Shown: positions 1 through 6,060, counted from the first letter of the stretch. The stretch is 8,507 nucleotides of DNA from Rhodocyclaceae bacterium (GCA_018262875.1 JADFDL010000061.1:1-8507), one strand, 5' to 3'. The notes: generated by a model from the letters alone, not told the origin. Numbers and translations are program-made.

Positions 1-497
1 TTCACCAGCTTGAGGGTGCCGACCTGGGTCACGGTGTTCTGCGCGCCGGAAGACGGCTTCAGCGAGATCAGGCCGTCGGCGCCGATGGTGATCTCGTTGT
101 CGGGCGGAATCGAGATCGGCCCGCCGTCGCCCTGCACGGGAATGCCGTTCTTCGTCTGCAGCACGCCGTTGACGTTGACCTCCAGGCTGCCGTTGCGCGT
201 GTAGGCTTCCGAGCCGTCGGGCATGGCCAGCGCCAGCCAGCCCTGCCCCTGCACGGCAACGTCGAGCGGACGGCCGGTCTGGGCAAGCGGGCCCGGCGTG
301 AAGTCGGTCGCCACGCTGGCGTCGACGGCGAAGGCGCGCGTCGGCAGCGCTTCGCTCCTGACCGGGACGGCGCGCAGGCGGTGCTCCTCGGAACGATAGC
401 CGGAGGACACCGCGTTGGCGAGGTTGTGGGCAATCGAAGCCTGGCGCCCGAAGATATGCTTGGCGCCGCTCATGGCCGTGTAGATCAGCTTGTCCAT
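1..497 (-). CDS. flgF: FlgF, proximal rod protein (3' end off the left edge)
   Basis: The last gene of the flgBCDEF run. About 165 N-terminal residues are visible and the frame is open to the window edge; the family is usually about 245 residues, so roughly a third is missing. It begins MDKLIYTAMSGAKHIF, followed by the rod/hook N-terminal motif with NLAN near residue 26 and SSGYRSEE after it, which is typical of FlgF. Residues around 80-130 contain VAVQGQGWLALAMPDGS and YTRNG, the FlgE/F/G-type middle domain. FlgF forms part of the rod in the periplasm, a few subunits per flagellum, exported by the type III apparatus. The ATG at 497 has AAGGGA 4 nt upstream (502-507). It lies 44 bp downstream of flgE, and that gap holds a REP-like hairpin. 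FlgG, its closest paralogue, is less likely because FlgG usually starts with an MxxxLWxAKTG-type sequence. Confidence 0.93.
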   Translation of the reverse strand, partial: MDKLIYTAMSGAKHIFGRQASIAHNLANAVSSGYRSEEHRLRAVPVRSEALPTRAFAVDASVATDFTPGPLAQTGRPLDVAVQGQGWLALAMPDGSEAYTRNGSLEVNVNGVLQTKNGIPVQGDGGPISIPPDNEITIGADGLISLKPSSGAQNTVTQVGTLKLV

Positions 498-515
498 TTC
501 GTCCCTTGTTCCGTG

Positions 516-535
516 GGCCGGGCTGAAGCCCGACC
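516..535. repeat. REP-like hairpin between flgE and flgF
   Basis: Read on the minus strand this is GGTCGGGCTTCAGCCCGGCC. It folds into an 8-pair stem (516-523 with 528-535) with a TTCA loop and one G-U pair in the flgEF transcript. The motif GTCGGGCTTCAGCCCGAC resembles short repetitive extragenic palindromes common in proteobacterial genomes. Only one copy is in this window, so its repetitive nature is recalled rather than seen. It starts 6 nt after the flgE stop and ends 18 nt before the flgF start codon. It could stabilise the flgE 3' end or reduce read-through into flgF. Confidence 0.6.
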
Positions 536-541
536 TACGAC

Positions 542-1747
542 TTACCGCAAGTTCACCAGCGTCTGCATGATGGCGTCCTGGGTCTTGATCGACTGGGCGT
601 TGGCCTGGTAATTGCGCTGCGCCGTGATCATGTTCACCAGCTCGCCGGTCAGGTCGATGTTGGATTCCTCGACGGCGGCCGACTGCAGGGCGCCGAGGCT
701 GCCGCTGTTCGGCGAACCGATGAGGGGCTGGCCGGAATCGGCCGTCTCGCTCCACTGGTTGGCGCCCAGCGATTGCAGGCCGTTCGGGTTGGCGAAGTTG
801 GTCAGCACGATCTGGCCGAGGTCGCGCGACTGGCCGTTCGAATAGCGGCCCTGGATGACGCCCTCGGTGGAGATGCTCAGGCCGGACAGGCGGCCGGAGG
901 TGTAGCCGTCCTGCGTCATGCTGTTCACGCCGAAGGTGGAGCCGAACTGGGTTGCCGTGGTCATGTCGAGGGTGATGGACAGCGCATTGGCGCCGGTCGT
1001 CACGGGGAATGCCAGCGGGCCGACGGTGCCGCCGGTGTTGACCGCGCCGGCCGAAGTGAAGGTCATGGCGCTGGCGGCGCCGGGCGCGGCGCCATCCAGG
1101 CCCGCGTAGACGTTCCAGGCATTGGCCGCCGTCTTGCGGAAATACAGCGACATGATGTGGGAGTTGCCCAGGCTGTCATACACCGTCAGGGCCGTCGAAC
1201 TGTTGTAGGTGGTCGGATCGGTGTAGAGGAAGGCGGCGGCGGGCGCCGTGGCACGCGAATCCAGGTTGAGGCCGAGGGCGCCGGCCGTCGTCGCATTCGG
1301 CACCAGGTCGGCGCTGCTGATCATGAGGTCCGTCGGGCTCGACGGCACGATGACGCCGGCGGCATTGGCGACATAGCCGGTGAGGTGGGCGCCGGCCGAA
1401 TTCACCACATAGCCGTCCTTGTTCACCAGGAACTGGCCGTTGCGGCTGTAAGTGATGGCGCCGCCGTCGCTCATGCGGAAGAAGCCGCCGCCGTTGATGG
1501 CGACGTCCAGCGGATTGTTGGTCACGCTGATGTTGCCCTGGGTGAACGACTGCTTCACCTGGGAGAGGTTGACGCCGATGCCGATCTGGCCGGCGCCGCC
1601 GCCGGCCATCGAGGCGGCGAAGACGTCGGAGAACTGGGCCGCCGCACCCTTGAAGCCGACCGTGCCGGCGTTGGAAACGTTGTTGCTGACCGCATCCAGG
1701 CCCTTCGCCGCCGCGTTCAGTCCGCTCAAACCTTGTTGAAAGCTCAT
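542..1747 (-). CDS. flgE: FlgE, flagellar hook protein
   Basis: Hook subunit of 401 residues, a normal length for the family; about 120 copies polymerise under the FlgD cap to form the universal joint outside the cell. The N-terminus carries the axial-protein signature GLSGLNAAAKGLDAVSNN and then TVGFK (residues 6-33). The last 40 residues hold the matching C-terminal helix, with NIDLTGELVNMITAQRNYQA and SIKTQDAIMQTL. The two helices form the coiled-coil core of the hook, and the middle is the Ser/Thr/Ala/Gly-rich exposed domain. The ATG at 1747 follows AGGAGGA at good spacing. The gap from flgD is 29 bp, so it is cotranscribed from the flgB side. Paralogues FlgF and FlgG are much shorter (about 250-260 residues), which rules them out. 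Confidence 0.97.
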   Translation of the reverse strand: MSFQQGLSGLNAAAKGLDAVSNNVSNAGTVGFKGAAAQFSDVFAASMAGGGAGQIGIGVNLSQVKQSFTQGNISVTNNPLDVAINGGGFFRMSDGGAITYSRNGQFLVNKDGYVVNSAGAHLTGYVANAAGVIVPSSPTDLMISSADLVPNATTAGALGLNLDSRATAPAAAFLYTDPTTYNSSTALTVYDSLGNSHIMSLYFRKTAANAWNVYAGLDGAAPGAASAMTFTSAGAVNTGGTVGPLAFPVTTGANALSITLDMTTATQFGSTFGVNSMTQDGYTSGRLSGLSISTEGVIQGRYSNGQSRDLGQIVLTNFANPNGLQSLGANQWSETADSGQPLIGSPNSGSLGALQSAAVEESNIDLTGELVNMITAQRNYQANAQSIKTQDAIMQTLVNLR

Positions 1748-1776
1748 CTTGTCCTCCTGCTGTTCATTCGATCCGG

Positions 1777-2457
1777 TTACAGAATTTCCCTGATATCCGA
1801 CATCCTGACATTGCCGAGTGCGCCGACATTCAGGCTGACGCCCTGGCTGGTGCGCGCCACGCTGGACACCATGCCCAGTTCCAGCGTCCTGGCGCCGACC
1901 CTGGCGTCGCCGCGCTGGGCGACCACCGAAATCGAGTAGGCGCCATCGGCCGCCTGGGCGCCGCTGTCGGTCTTGCCATCCCAGCCGATGCCGTGGCTGC
2001 CGGCGTCCCTGCCGCCCAGTTCGAGGGTCTTCACGGCGATGCCGTTGGCGTCCTTGACGGTGACCGTGACGCGGTCGGCCGGCTCGTCCAGTTCGATGCC
2101 GCCGATGGCCATGCCGCCGGTGAGCGCCAGGCCCGAGCCCGGCACCAGCACGCTGTGGCCGACGAGAGCGGCCGCCTGCATGGCCTGGTTCTCGTTGCTG
2201 CCCTCGAGGATCATCTTCAGCGTGGCGTTCAGCTTGTCGATGCCCTCCACCGTGCTGATCTGCGCCATTTGCGAGGTCATCTGGGCGTTGTCCATCGGGT
2301 TGAGCGGATCCTGGTTCTTCAACTGCGTCACCAGCAGCTTGAGGAAGCGGTCCTGCGGGCTGATGTCCTTGGCGTCGGCCTTTTCGCGGACGGCGTTCAG
2401 GCTGGCGTAGATCGCCTGGGTGGGGTTGCTGGTGCCGGCTGCGGCAGCGGTCGCCAT
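1777..2457 (-). CDS. flgD: FlgD, hook cap / hook assembly scaffold
   Basis: 226 residues, within the family's usual range. FlgD caps the growing rod and hook and is needed for FlgE assembly; it is discarded once the hook is finished. Residues 33-78 carry the conserved FlgD N-terminal region, with DRFLKLLVTQLKNQDPLNPM then SQMAQISTVEGIDKLN, the strongest signature. Residues 100-120 and 195-226 resemble the Tudor-like parts, and 125-190 resemble the FlgD Ig-like domain (TVTVKDANGIAVKTL, GIGWDG, DGAYSISV). The frame is open far upstream, to 2991, but that part is a shadow of flgC and flgB. The true start is the ATG at 2457, preceded by a perfect AAAGGAGG (2466-2473) that overlaps the flgC stop codon, so translation of flgC and flgD is probably coupled. 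Confidence 0.96.
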   Translation of the reverse strand: MATAAAAGTSNPTQAIYASLNAVREKADAKDISPQDRFLKLLVTQLKNQDPLNPMDNAQMTSQMAQISTVEGIDKLNATLKMILEGSNENQAMQAAALVGHSVLVPGSGLALTGGMAIGGIELDEPADRVTVTVKDANGIAVKTLELGGRDAGSHGIGWDGKTDSGAQAADGAYSISVVAQRGDARVGARTLELGMVSSVARTSQGVSLNVGALGNVRMSDIREIL

Positions 2458-2471
2458 GATCGGTTCCTCCT

Positions 2472-2873
2472 TTACTGGCCGAGGGCCAGGGTCTTTTGCA
2501 TCAGCGTCCTGGCGGTGTTCATCACCTCGACGTTGCTCTGGTAGGCGCGCGAGGCGGAAATCATGTTCACCATCTCCTCGACCACGTTCACATTGGGCAT
2601 GGTGACGAAACCCTGTTCGTTGGCGGCCGGATTTTTCGGGTCGTAGACGATGCGCGGCGGCGCCAGATCCTCGACCACGCCGGTGACGCGCACGCCCAGT
2701 CCGCCGCCTTCGACGGGCTTTGCCGCGAACACCACCTGTTTGGCGCGATAGGGCTGGCCATCGGGGCCGGCGACCGAGTCGGCATTGGCGAGGTTGCTCG
2801 CCACGGCGTTCAGCCGCATCGACTGCGCCGACAGGGCGGAGCCGGCGATGTTGAAGACGTTGAGCATGCTCAT
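2472..2873 (-). CDS. flgC: FlgC, proximal rod protein
   Basis: 133 residues, matching the family norm of about 134. FlgC forms the proximal rod with FlgB and FlgF in the periplasm and is exported by the flagellar type III system without a cleaved signal. The N-terminal axial motif is [20 protein letters not shown] followed by NLANADS (residues 7-33). The central part has PYRAKQVVF and the C-terminus ends in [17 protein letters not shown] then [15 protein letters not shown], a classic FlgC ending. The start at 2873 has an AGGAGA Shine-Dalgarno inside the end of flgB, and only 2 nt separate the flgB stop from this ATG. That arrangement suggests coupled translation from flgB. Confidence 0.97.
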   Translation of the reverse strand: MSMLNVFNIAGSALSAQSMRLNAVASNLANADSVAGPDGQPYRAKQVVFAAKPVEGGGLGVRVTGVVEDLAPPRIVYDPKNPAANEQGFVTMPNVNVVEEMVNMISASRAYQSNVEVMNTARTLMQKTLALGQ

Positions 2874-2875
2874 TT

Positions 2876-3277
2876 CTATCTCTCCTGCATGGCCGACTGA
2901 AGCGTGCGCAGCATGCCGTTGATGAAGGTAATGCTGGCTTCGTACTGGATGGCGTTCTCGGCGAATGCCGCCCGTTCGACATCCATGTCAACCGTGTTGC
3001 CGTCCACGCTGGACTGACTTTCCGTGCGATACATCAGCTTCGCGCCACCCGTCGCGTTGCCGGCGGCGGGAAGATGGCGCTCGGACGTGCGGAGCAGGCT
3101 CACCTGTCCGCCGCCGCCCAGGGCGCCTTGCAGGCTGGCCTTGAAATCGATGTCGCGCGCCTTGTAATGCGGCGTGTCCGCGTTGGCGATGTTGGCGGCC
3201 AGCACCTCCTGCCGATAAGCGCGAAGGGACAGCGCTCTCTGGTGAAACCCCAACACATCCTGTACCTGGTTGATCAT
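2876..3277 (-). CDS. flgB: FlgB, proximal rod protein
   Basis: 133 residues (E. coli FlgB is 138). It is the first gene of the minus-strand rod/hook operon. Residues 8-47 have the FlgB signature: [20 protein letters not shown], then [17 protein letters not shown]. The C-terminal half holds [20 protein letters not shown] and a final helix ending in [12 protein letters not shown], as in other FlgB proteins. FlgB is thought to be the rod subunit nearest the MS ring, bridged to it by FliE. The ATG at 3277 has only a weak GAGGCG upstream, but no better in-frame start exists and the family N-terminus begins at this position. A sigma-54 promoter candidate lies at 3313-3329, which would give a leader of about 25 nt. 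Confidence 0.96.
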   Translation of the reverse strand: MINQVQDVLGFHQRALSLRAYRQEVLAANIANADTPHYKARDIDFKASLQGALGGGGQVSLLRTSERHLPAAGNATGGAKLMYRTESQSSVDGNTVDMDVERAAFAENAIQYEASITFINGMLRTLQSAMQER

Positions 3278-3312
3278 GTGCGCCTCGATTGCCGTCTGTC
3301 TGCCACCTGCAT

Positions 3313-3329
3313 TGCATCATCCATGCCAG
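3313..3329 (-). promoter_or_regulatory. Sigma-54 promoter candidate for flgBCDEF
   Basis: Minus-strand sequence CTGGCATGGATGATGCA fits the RpoN consensus YTGGCACGRNNNTTGCW with two mismatches. It keeps the invariant GG (3327-3326) and GC (3315-3314) exactly 10 nt apart. Transcription would start near 3302, about 25 nt before the flgB ATG. Sigma-54 control of rod/hook operons is established in Pseudomonas and Vibrio; its use here is inferred. Confidence 0.6.
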
Positions 3330-3422
3330 GCATCGTATTCCCCGGACTGCGGCAACGATTCGCCGAAAAGCGCCGGAAAGCGCGGGCATTCCCGGGACTG
3401 GGCGGCAGCGCTTGTCGCCGGG

Positions 3423-3437
3423 CGGCAATAATTGCCG
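3423..3437. promoter_or_regulatory. Palindrome, possible enhancer-binding-protein site
   Basis: CGGCAATAATTGCCG is a perfect 15-bp palindrome, AT-rich at its centre, in the divergent flgB-flgA region. It lies about 95 bp upstream of the sigma-54 -24 element, a usual place for an upstream activator site. The core GGCAATAATTGCC resembles, one base shorter, the FleQ box I recall from Pseudomonas aeruginosa (GTCaNTAAAtTGAC). The identity of the binding protein is a guess. Confidence 0.35.
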
Positions 3438-3462
3438 TGCCGCCGATCCGGTCAACGTTCCC

Positions 3463-3491
3463 TTGCCAGCCGGCGTTGCCCATGATTGAAT
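3463..3491 (+). promoter_or_regulatory. Weak sigma-70-like promoter candidate for flgA
   Basis: TTGCCA (3463-3468), a 17-bp spacer, then TTGAAT (3486-3491): five of six matches at -35 and four of six at -10. It would give a leader of about 20 nt before the flgA ATG at 3519. No other convincing promoter for flgA was seen in the roughly 240-bp divergent region. The matches are weak enough to arise by chance. Confidence 0.3.
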
Positions 3492-3518
3492 CCCCCCATC
3501 CTTTTCATCGAACCGCAC

Positions 3519-4208
3519 ATGCCGTCCCGACTGAAGCACTTCCTGTTCCTTCTGAGCGTCTGCCTTGCCCCGCTCGCCCATGCGCGTCAGGAGCCGGCCG
3601 AAGTCAAGCGCGTCATCGAGGATTTCCTGCGCGTGCAGACCCGCGGCCTGCCTGGCCAGGCCAGCTTCACGGTGGGCGCGATCGATGCGAATAACAACCT
3701 CGCCGCCTGCCCGGCCATCGAGGTGTTCCTGCCGGCCGGCGGCCGTCCCTGGGGGCGCACCAACGTCGGCGTGCGTTGCCAGGTGGAAGGCGGCTGGTCG
3801 ATCTATGTGCCGGTTCAGGTCAAAGTGGTGGGCGAATATTTCGTCACCGCCAGGCCGCTGGCCCGCGGGCAGGCCATCGCCGCCGGCGACCTGGCCCGCC
3901 GCAAGGGCGACCTGGCGGAATTGCCGGCCGGCGTCGTCACGGAAGAGGCGCAGGCCATCGGCAAGGCACTCAACGTCAGCGCCCAGTCCGGCCAGATCCT
4001 GCGCACCGACATCCTGCGCGCCCCGCCGGTGGTGCAGCAGGGACAAAGCGTGCGCATCGTCTCGAAAGGCAAGGGCTTTCAGGTCGCTGCCGAAGGCCGG
4101 GCGCTCGCCAATGCGGCCGACGGGCAGGTCGTGCAGGTGCGCACCGCCTCCGGACAGACGATTTCCGGCATTGCCCGGCCGGACGGCACCGTGGAAGTAA
4201 GCTATTGA
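3519..4208 (+). CDS. flgA: FlgA, P-ring assembly chaperone
   Basis: 229 residues from the chosen start (E. coli FlgA is 219). FlgA is a periplasmic chaperone that assists FlgI polymerisation into the P ring around the rod. A Sec signal peptide is clear: MPSRLKHFLFLLSVCLAPLA, with cleavage likely after AHA at residue 22. A SAF-type domain spans roughly residues 106-168 (YFVTARPLARGQAIAAGDL, then GQILRTDIL). The C-terminal beta domain has GQSVRIVSKGKGFQVAAEGR and ends GTVEVSY, typical of the family. Two cysteines (64 and 87) could form a disulfide. The frame also allows a TTG start at 3486, but that would put 11 extra residues before a well-formed signal peptide, so the ATG at 3519 is preferred although neither has a good ribosome binding site. 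It is divergent from flgB and followed by flgM 109 bp later. Confidence 0.93.
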   Translation: MPSRLKHFLFLLSVCLAPLAHARQEPAEVKRVIEDFLRVQTRGLPGQASFTVGAIDANNNLAACPAIEVFLPAGGRPWGRTNVGVRCQVEGGWSIYVPVQVKVVGEYFVTARPLARGQAIAAGDLARRKGDLAELPAGVVTEEAQAIGKALNVSAQSGQILRTDILRAPPVVQQGQSVRIVSKGKGFQVAAEGRALANAADGQVVQVRTASGQTISGIARPDGTVEVSY

Positions 4209-4256
4209 CGCGTATGGTTAATAGAGGCGTAGAATGATGTCGATGCGATTTTGGCC

Positions 4257-4283
4257 TAAAGTTTTCCGGGATTGCGCCGTTAG
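4257..4283 (+). promoter_or_regulatory. FliA (sigma-28) promoter of flgMN
   Basis: TAAAGTTT (4257-4264), an 11-nt spacer, then GCCGTTAG (4276-4283). The established FliA consensus is TAAAGTTT-N11-GCCGATAA, so -35 matches 8/8, spacing is exact and -10 matches 6/8. Transcription would start near 4290 and give a leader of about 28 nt to the flgM GTG. This places the anti-sigma factor under the sigma factor it inhibits. Confidence 0.85.
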
Positions 4284-4317
4284 GAACACCTGAGGTCATC
4301 TTGTTAAGGAAAATGCC

Positions 4318-4626
4318 GTGAAAATCGATAATTCAGTAGGTTCCGTCGGCGGATTGCCCAGCGGCGAATCCCGTCCGCGTCCCGGCAAGAGTTCAAGCCC
4401 ATCGACCGCAGCCCCCGGCGAAAAGGTGGAACTGTCCTCGCTTGCCGGCCGCATGCAGGAAGTTGAAGCCGCGCTCGCCAATGTGCCGGTGGCCGATAGC
4501 GGCCGGATCGCCGAGATCAAGCAGGCCATGGCCGAAGGGCGTTTCCAGGTGGACGCCAGCAAGGTGGCGGACGGCCTGATCGAGAGCGTCAAGCAGATGA
4601 TCGCGTCGCAAGCGCGCAGAGCGTGA
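4318..4626 (+). CDS. flgM: FlgM, anti-sigma-28 factor
   Basis: 102 residues (E. coli 97). FlgM binds FliA and blocks class III transcription until hook completion, when it is exported. The N-terminus MKIDNSVGSVGGLPSG is family-typical. Residues 1-35 are Pro/Ser/Gly-rich and probably disordered, suiting export. The C-terminal part (about 36-100) is helical and matches the FliA-binding region: KVELSSLAGRMQEVEAALAN, then RIAEIKQAMAEGRFQVDASK and VADGLIESVKQMI. The start is GTG at 4318 with AAGGA at 4306-4310. An ATG at 4313 opens only a two-codon frame (ATG CCG TGA) overlapping this GTG. It has its own FliA promoter and overlaps flgN by 4 nt (GTGA). Its target FliA is encoded about 2.3 kb away on the other strand. 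Confidence 0.96.
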   Translation: MKIDNSVGSVGGLPSGESRPRPGKSSSPSTAAPGEKVELSSLAGRMQEVEAALANVPVADSGRIAEIKQAMAEGRFQVDASKVADGLIESVKQMIASQARRA

Positions 4627-5111
4627 GCGGCAGCGGCGGCGCCTCCTCCCCTTCATTGCAGAACCTCCTCCTCGAGGAAGTCGCGCAGTTGCGCGACTTC
4701 CTCGTTCTACTTGAAAACGAGCAGCAGGCCCTGGCCGGCGGCGACGTCGAGCGCCTGCTGCCGCTCGCTGCCGAAAAAAACGAGCTGCTCAGGCGCCTGG
4801 CGCAACTGGGCGAAACGCGCGGCAAGGCGTTGCTGGCTGGCGGACTCACGACGGACCGGCAAGGCATGGAAGGCTGGCTCGAACGCCATCCGGAACCGGC
4901 CGGCGCCAGGCACGTCTGGCAGGAACTGCTGACCCTGGCGGAAAAGGCCGGCGCCCTCAACCGGACCAACGGCTCGCTCATCGCCACGCGCCTGGCGAAC
5001 AATCAGCAGGCGCTCTCGACGCTCATGGCCGCCGCCAACCAGGCGGCGCTCTACGGCCCCGACGGCCAGGCCCGGCCCGTCGGCGGCGGTCGCAGGCTGG
5101 ACAGCGTTTAA
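4623..5111 (+). CDS. flgN: FlgN, chaperone for FlgK/FlgL
   Basis: 162 residues, slightly longer than the enterobacterial protein (about 140). FlgN is a cytoplasmic type III chaperone that holds the hook-filament junction proteins FlgK and FlgL for export. The sequence is mainly helical: residues 11-70 (LQNLLLEEVAQLRDFLVLLE, NEQQAL, EKNELLRRLAQLGETRG) and 95-142 (LLTLAEKAGALNRTNGSLI, NNQQALSTL). It then ends in ALYGPDGQ and a basic, Gly-rich tail. The NEQQAL, EKxELL and LNxxNGxLI blocks are characteristic of the FlgN family. The start is GTG at 4623, whose first four bases are shared with the flgM stop region; there is no clear Shine-Dalgarno, so translation is probably coupled to flgM. The gene converges on motD across a 73-bp palindromic gap. 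Confidence 0.92.
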   Translation: MSGSGGASSPSLQNLLLEEVAQLRDFLVLLENEQQALAGGDVERLLPLAAEKNELLRRLAQLGETRGKALLAGGLTTDRQGMEGWLERHPEPAGARHVWQELLTLAEKAGALNRTNGSLIATRLANNQQALSTLMAAANQAALYGPDGQARPVGGGRRLDSV

Positions 5112-5182
5112 AAACCGGAGTTTGCAGTCGTCAGTTTGCAGTTTGCAGCGCTGCCCACTGACAACTGCCCACTGCCAACTCC
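5110..5182 (-). terminator. Long imperfect palindrome with T-run between convergent flgN and motD
   Basis: Positions 5117-5149 and 5150-5182 form an imperfect inverted repeat centred on GCAGCGCTGC, with 26 of 33 positions pairing. On the minus strand it is followed by GG and TTTTT (5114-5110), so it resembles an intrinsic terminator for the motD transcript. On the plus strand it is followed by a T-poor tract, so termination after flgN is less certain. It is built of 7-bp units: GTTTGCA at 5120, 5134 and 5141 on the left; CTGCCCA, CTGACAA, CTGCCCA and CTGCCAA from 5151 to 5178 on the right. It starts 6 nt after the flgN stop and ends 3 nt from the motD stop. Confidence 0.65.
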
Positions 5183-5184
5183 CC

Positions 5185-5982
5185 CTATTCTTTCACCGGC
5201 AGTTCCTTCACCTCGTCCGGATGCTGCGCCTCGATGAGGATGGTGACGCGGCGGTTGCGCGCCCGGCCTTCCGGCGTGTCGTTCGAAACCAGCGGCCGCT
5301 GTTCGCCGTAGCCGGTTGCCGTCAGGCGCTGCGCCGCCACGCCCGACTCGACGAACAGGCGCACCACGCTGGAGGCCCGCGCCCCGGACAGCTCCCAGTT
5401 GGAGGGAAACTGCGGCGTCGCGATCGGCGTCGGATCGGTATGCCCCTCGACGACGATGGGGAAATCGGCCGTCGCCGCCACCTCGGCCACGGCACGCAGC
5501 GCCTTCACCGCCGCCGGCTGCAGCCTGGCGTCGCCGAGCGGGAACAGCACGCTGGCATTGATCTCGATGGTGATGCCCTTGAGGCCTTCGGTGACGCTGA
5601 CCTTGCCCTCGCGCACCAGCGGCGCCAGCACCCCCATGATGTCCTTCGCCATCTCGCGCATCTTCTCGCGCGCCTGGCGCTTGCGCTCTTCCTCCCGCGC
5701 GCCATGCTGCGACACGACCGGCTTCGACTTGAGTTGCGGCAGGGCCGGGGAGGCCGCGGGCGCGATGCTGCCGGACACCGCCTGCTCGCCGCGCGCATTC
5801 ACATTCACGTTGCGGAAGGCCGACACCAGCGAATCGGAAAGAACGCGGTACTTGCCCTCGTTCACGGTGGACAGGGAATACATCACCACGAAAAAGGCGA
5901 ACAGCAGGGTGATGAAGTCGGCGTAGGACACCAGCCAGCGCTCGTGGTTCTCGTGTTCTTCGACGTGGGCGCGACGGCGCAT
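5185..5982 (-). CDS. motD: MotD (MotB-family), stator protein with OmpA-like domain
   Basis: 265 residues. Together with MotC it forms the ion-conducting stator; this subunit anchors the complex to peptidoglycan. The N-terminus EEHENHERWLVSYADFITLL is MotD-like. The single membrane helix spans about residues 18-38, and Asp22 in YADF corresponds to E. coli MotB Asp32, the proton-binding residue. A linker of about 95 residues follows, partly charged (REEERKRQAREKMREM). The OmpA/MotB domain covers about 135-253, with FPLGDARL, VEGHTDPTPI (GHTD at 180-183), GARASSVVRLF, GYGEQRP and RARNRRV. The ATG at 5982 has no Shine-Dalgarno; a hairpin occupies that position. It follows motC by 92 bp and has its own FliA promoter there. 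Databases may call it MotB; the sequence favours the MotD subtype seen in Pseudomonas. Confidence 0.94.
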   Translation of the reverse strand: MRRRAHVEEHENHERWLVSYADFITLLFAFFVVMYSLSTVNEGKYRVLSDSLVSAFRNVNVNARGEQAVSGSIAPAASPALPQLKSKPVVSQHGAREEERKRQAREKMREMAKDIMGVLAPLVREGKVSVTEGLKGITIEINASVLFPLGDARLQPAAVKALRAVAEVAATADFPIVVEGHTDPTPIATPQFPSNWELSGARASSVVRLFVESGVAAQRLTATGYGEQRPLVSNDTPEGRARNRRVTILIEAQHPDEVKELPVKE

Positions 5983-5984
5983 GG

Positions 5985-6010
5985 CAGTCTGGTCAGGAAG
6001 GGCCAGACTG
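5985..6010 (-). promoter_or_regulatory. Hairpin directly before the motD start codon
   Basis: CAGTCTGG (5985-5992) and CCAGACTG (6003-6010) are perfect 8-bp inverted repeats; two further inner pairs (one G-U in the RNA is not needed on this strand's alternative G-T) leave a 6-nt loop. The 3' arm ends 2 nt before the motD ATG, so the ribosome-binding region is inside the stem. A role in translation is inferred. Confidence 0.5.
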
Positions 6011-6012
6011 AA

Positions 6013-6039
6013 ATAACGGCGGAGGGTGCGGAAACTTGA
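6013..6039 (-). promoter_or_regulatory. FliA (sigma-28) promoter of motD
   Basis: On the minus strand TCAAGTTT (6039-6032), an 11-nt spacer (6031-6021), then GCCGTTAT (6020-6013). Against TAAAGTTT-N11-GCCGATAA this is 7/8 at -35, exact spacing and 6/8 at -10; the GCCGTTA core is the same as in the flgM promoter of this window. The start would be near 6006, leaving a leader of about 24 nt. It implies that motD can be transcribed without motC. Confidence 0.75.
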
Positions 6040-6043
6040 ACAT

Positions 6044-6060
6044 TCGCCGTGTTACGGCGA
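6044..6060. repeat. Short hairpin between motC and motD
   Basis: TCGCCGT-gtt-ACGGCGA is a perfect 7-bp stem with a 3-nt loop, 14 nt after the motC stop codon and just upstream of the motD FliA promoter. There is no T-run after it on the minus strand, so it is not a standard terminator. It may act as a 3' stabiliser or processing site for the motC message. Confidence 0.4.

Noticed and set aside
773..1939. Plus-strand 388-codon open frame opposite flgE
   Set aside because: It lies antisense to flgE, runs on past the flgE start, and has a repetitive Gly/Ala/Arg/Val-rich composition typical of the antisense frame of a GC-rich gene. No recognisable domain or ribosome binding site.
3290..3305. Second sigma-54-like site TGGCAG-N5-CGGCA on the minus strand
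   Set aside because: Spacing is right, but the start would fall only about 2 nt before the flgB ATG and -12 matches poorly; the site at 3313-3329 is better on both counts.
3301..3317. Plus-strand sigma-54-like TGCCAC-N5-TTGCAT toward flgA
   Set aside because: It lacks the essential GG doublet at -24 (GC instead) and lies about 200 bp from flgA; it overlaps the better minus-strand site.
3361..3427. Tandem 10-mers (CGCCGAAAAG/CGCCGGAAAG) and two GGGCGGCA copies in the flgB-flgA region
   Set aside because: Short, GC-rich and imperfect; expected by chance at this base composition and not linked to a known site.
2988..4046. Minus-strand 352-codon frame across flgA and into flgB
   Set aside because: It runs antisense to flgA and then overlaps flgB in another frame; composition is shadow-like and no domain is visible.
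4205..4235. TTGACG...TAGAAT as a sigma-70 promoter for flgM
   Set aside because: The spacer is 19 bp, outside the normal range, and a near-perfect FliA promoter lies just downstream.
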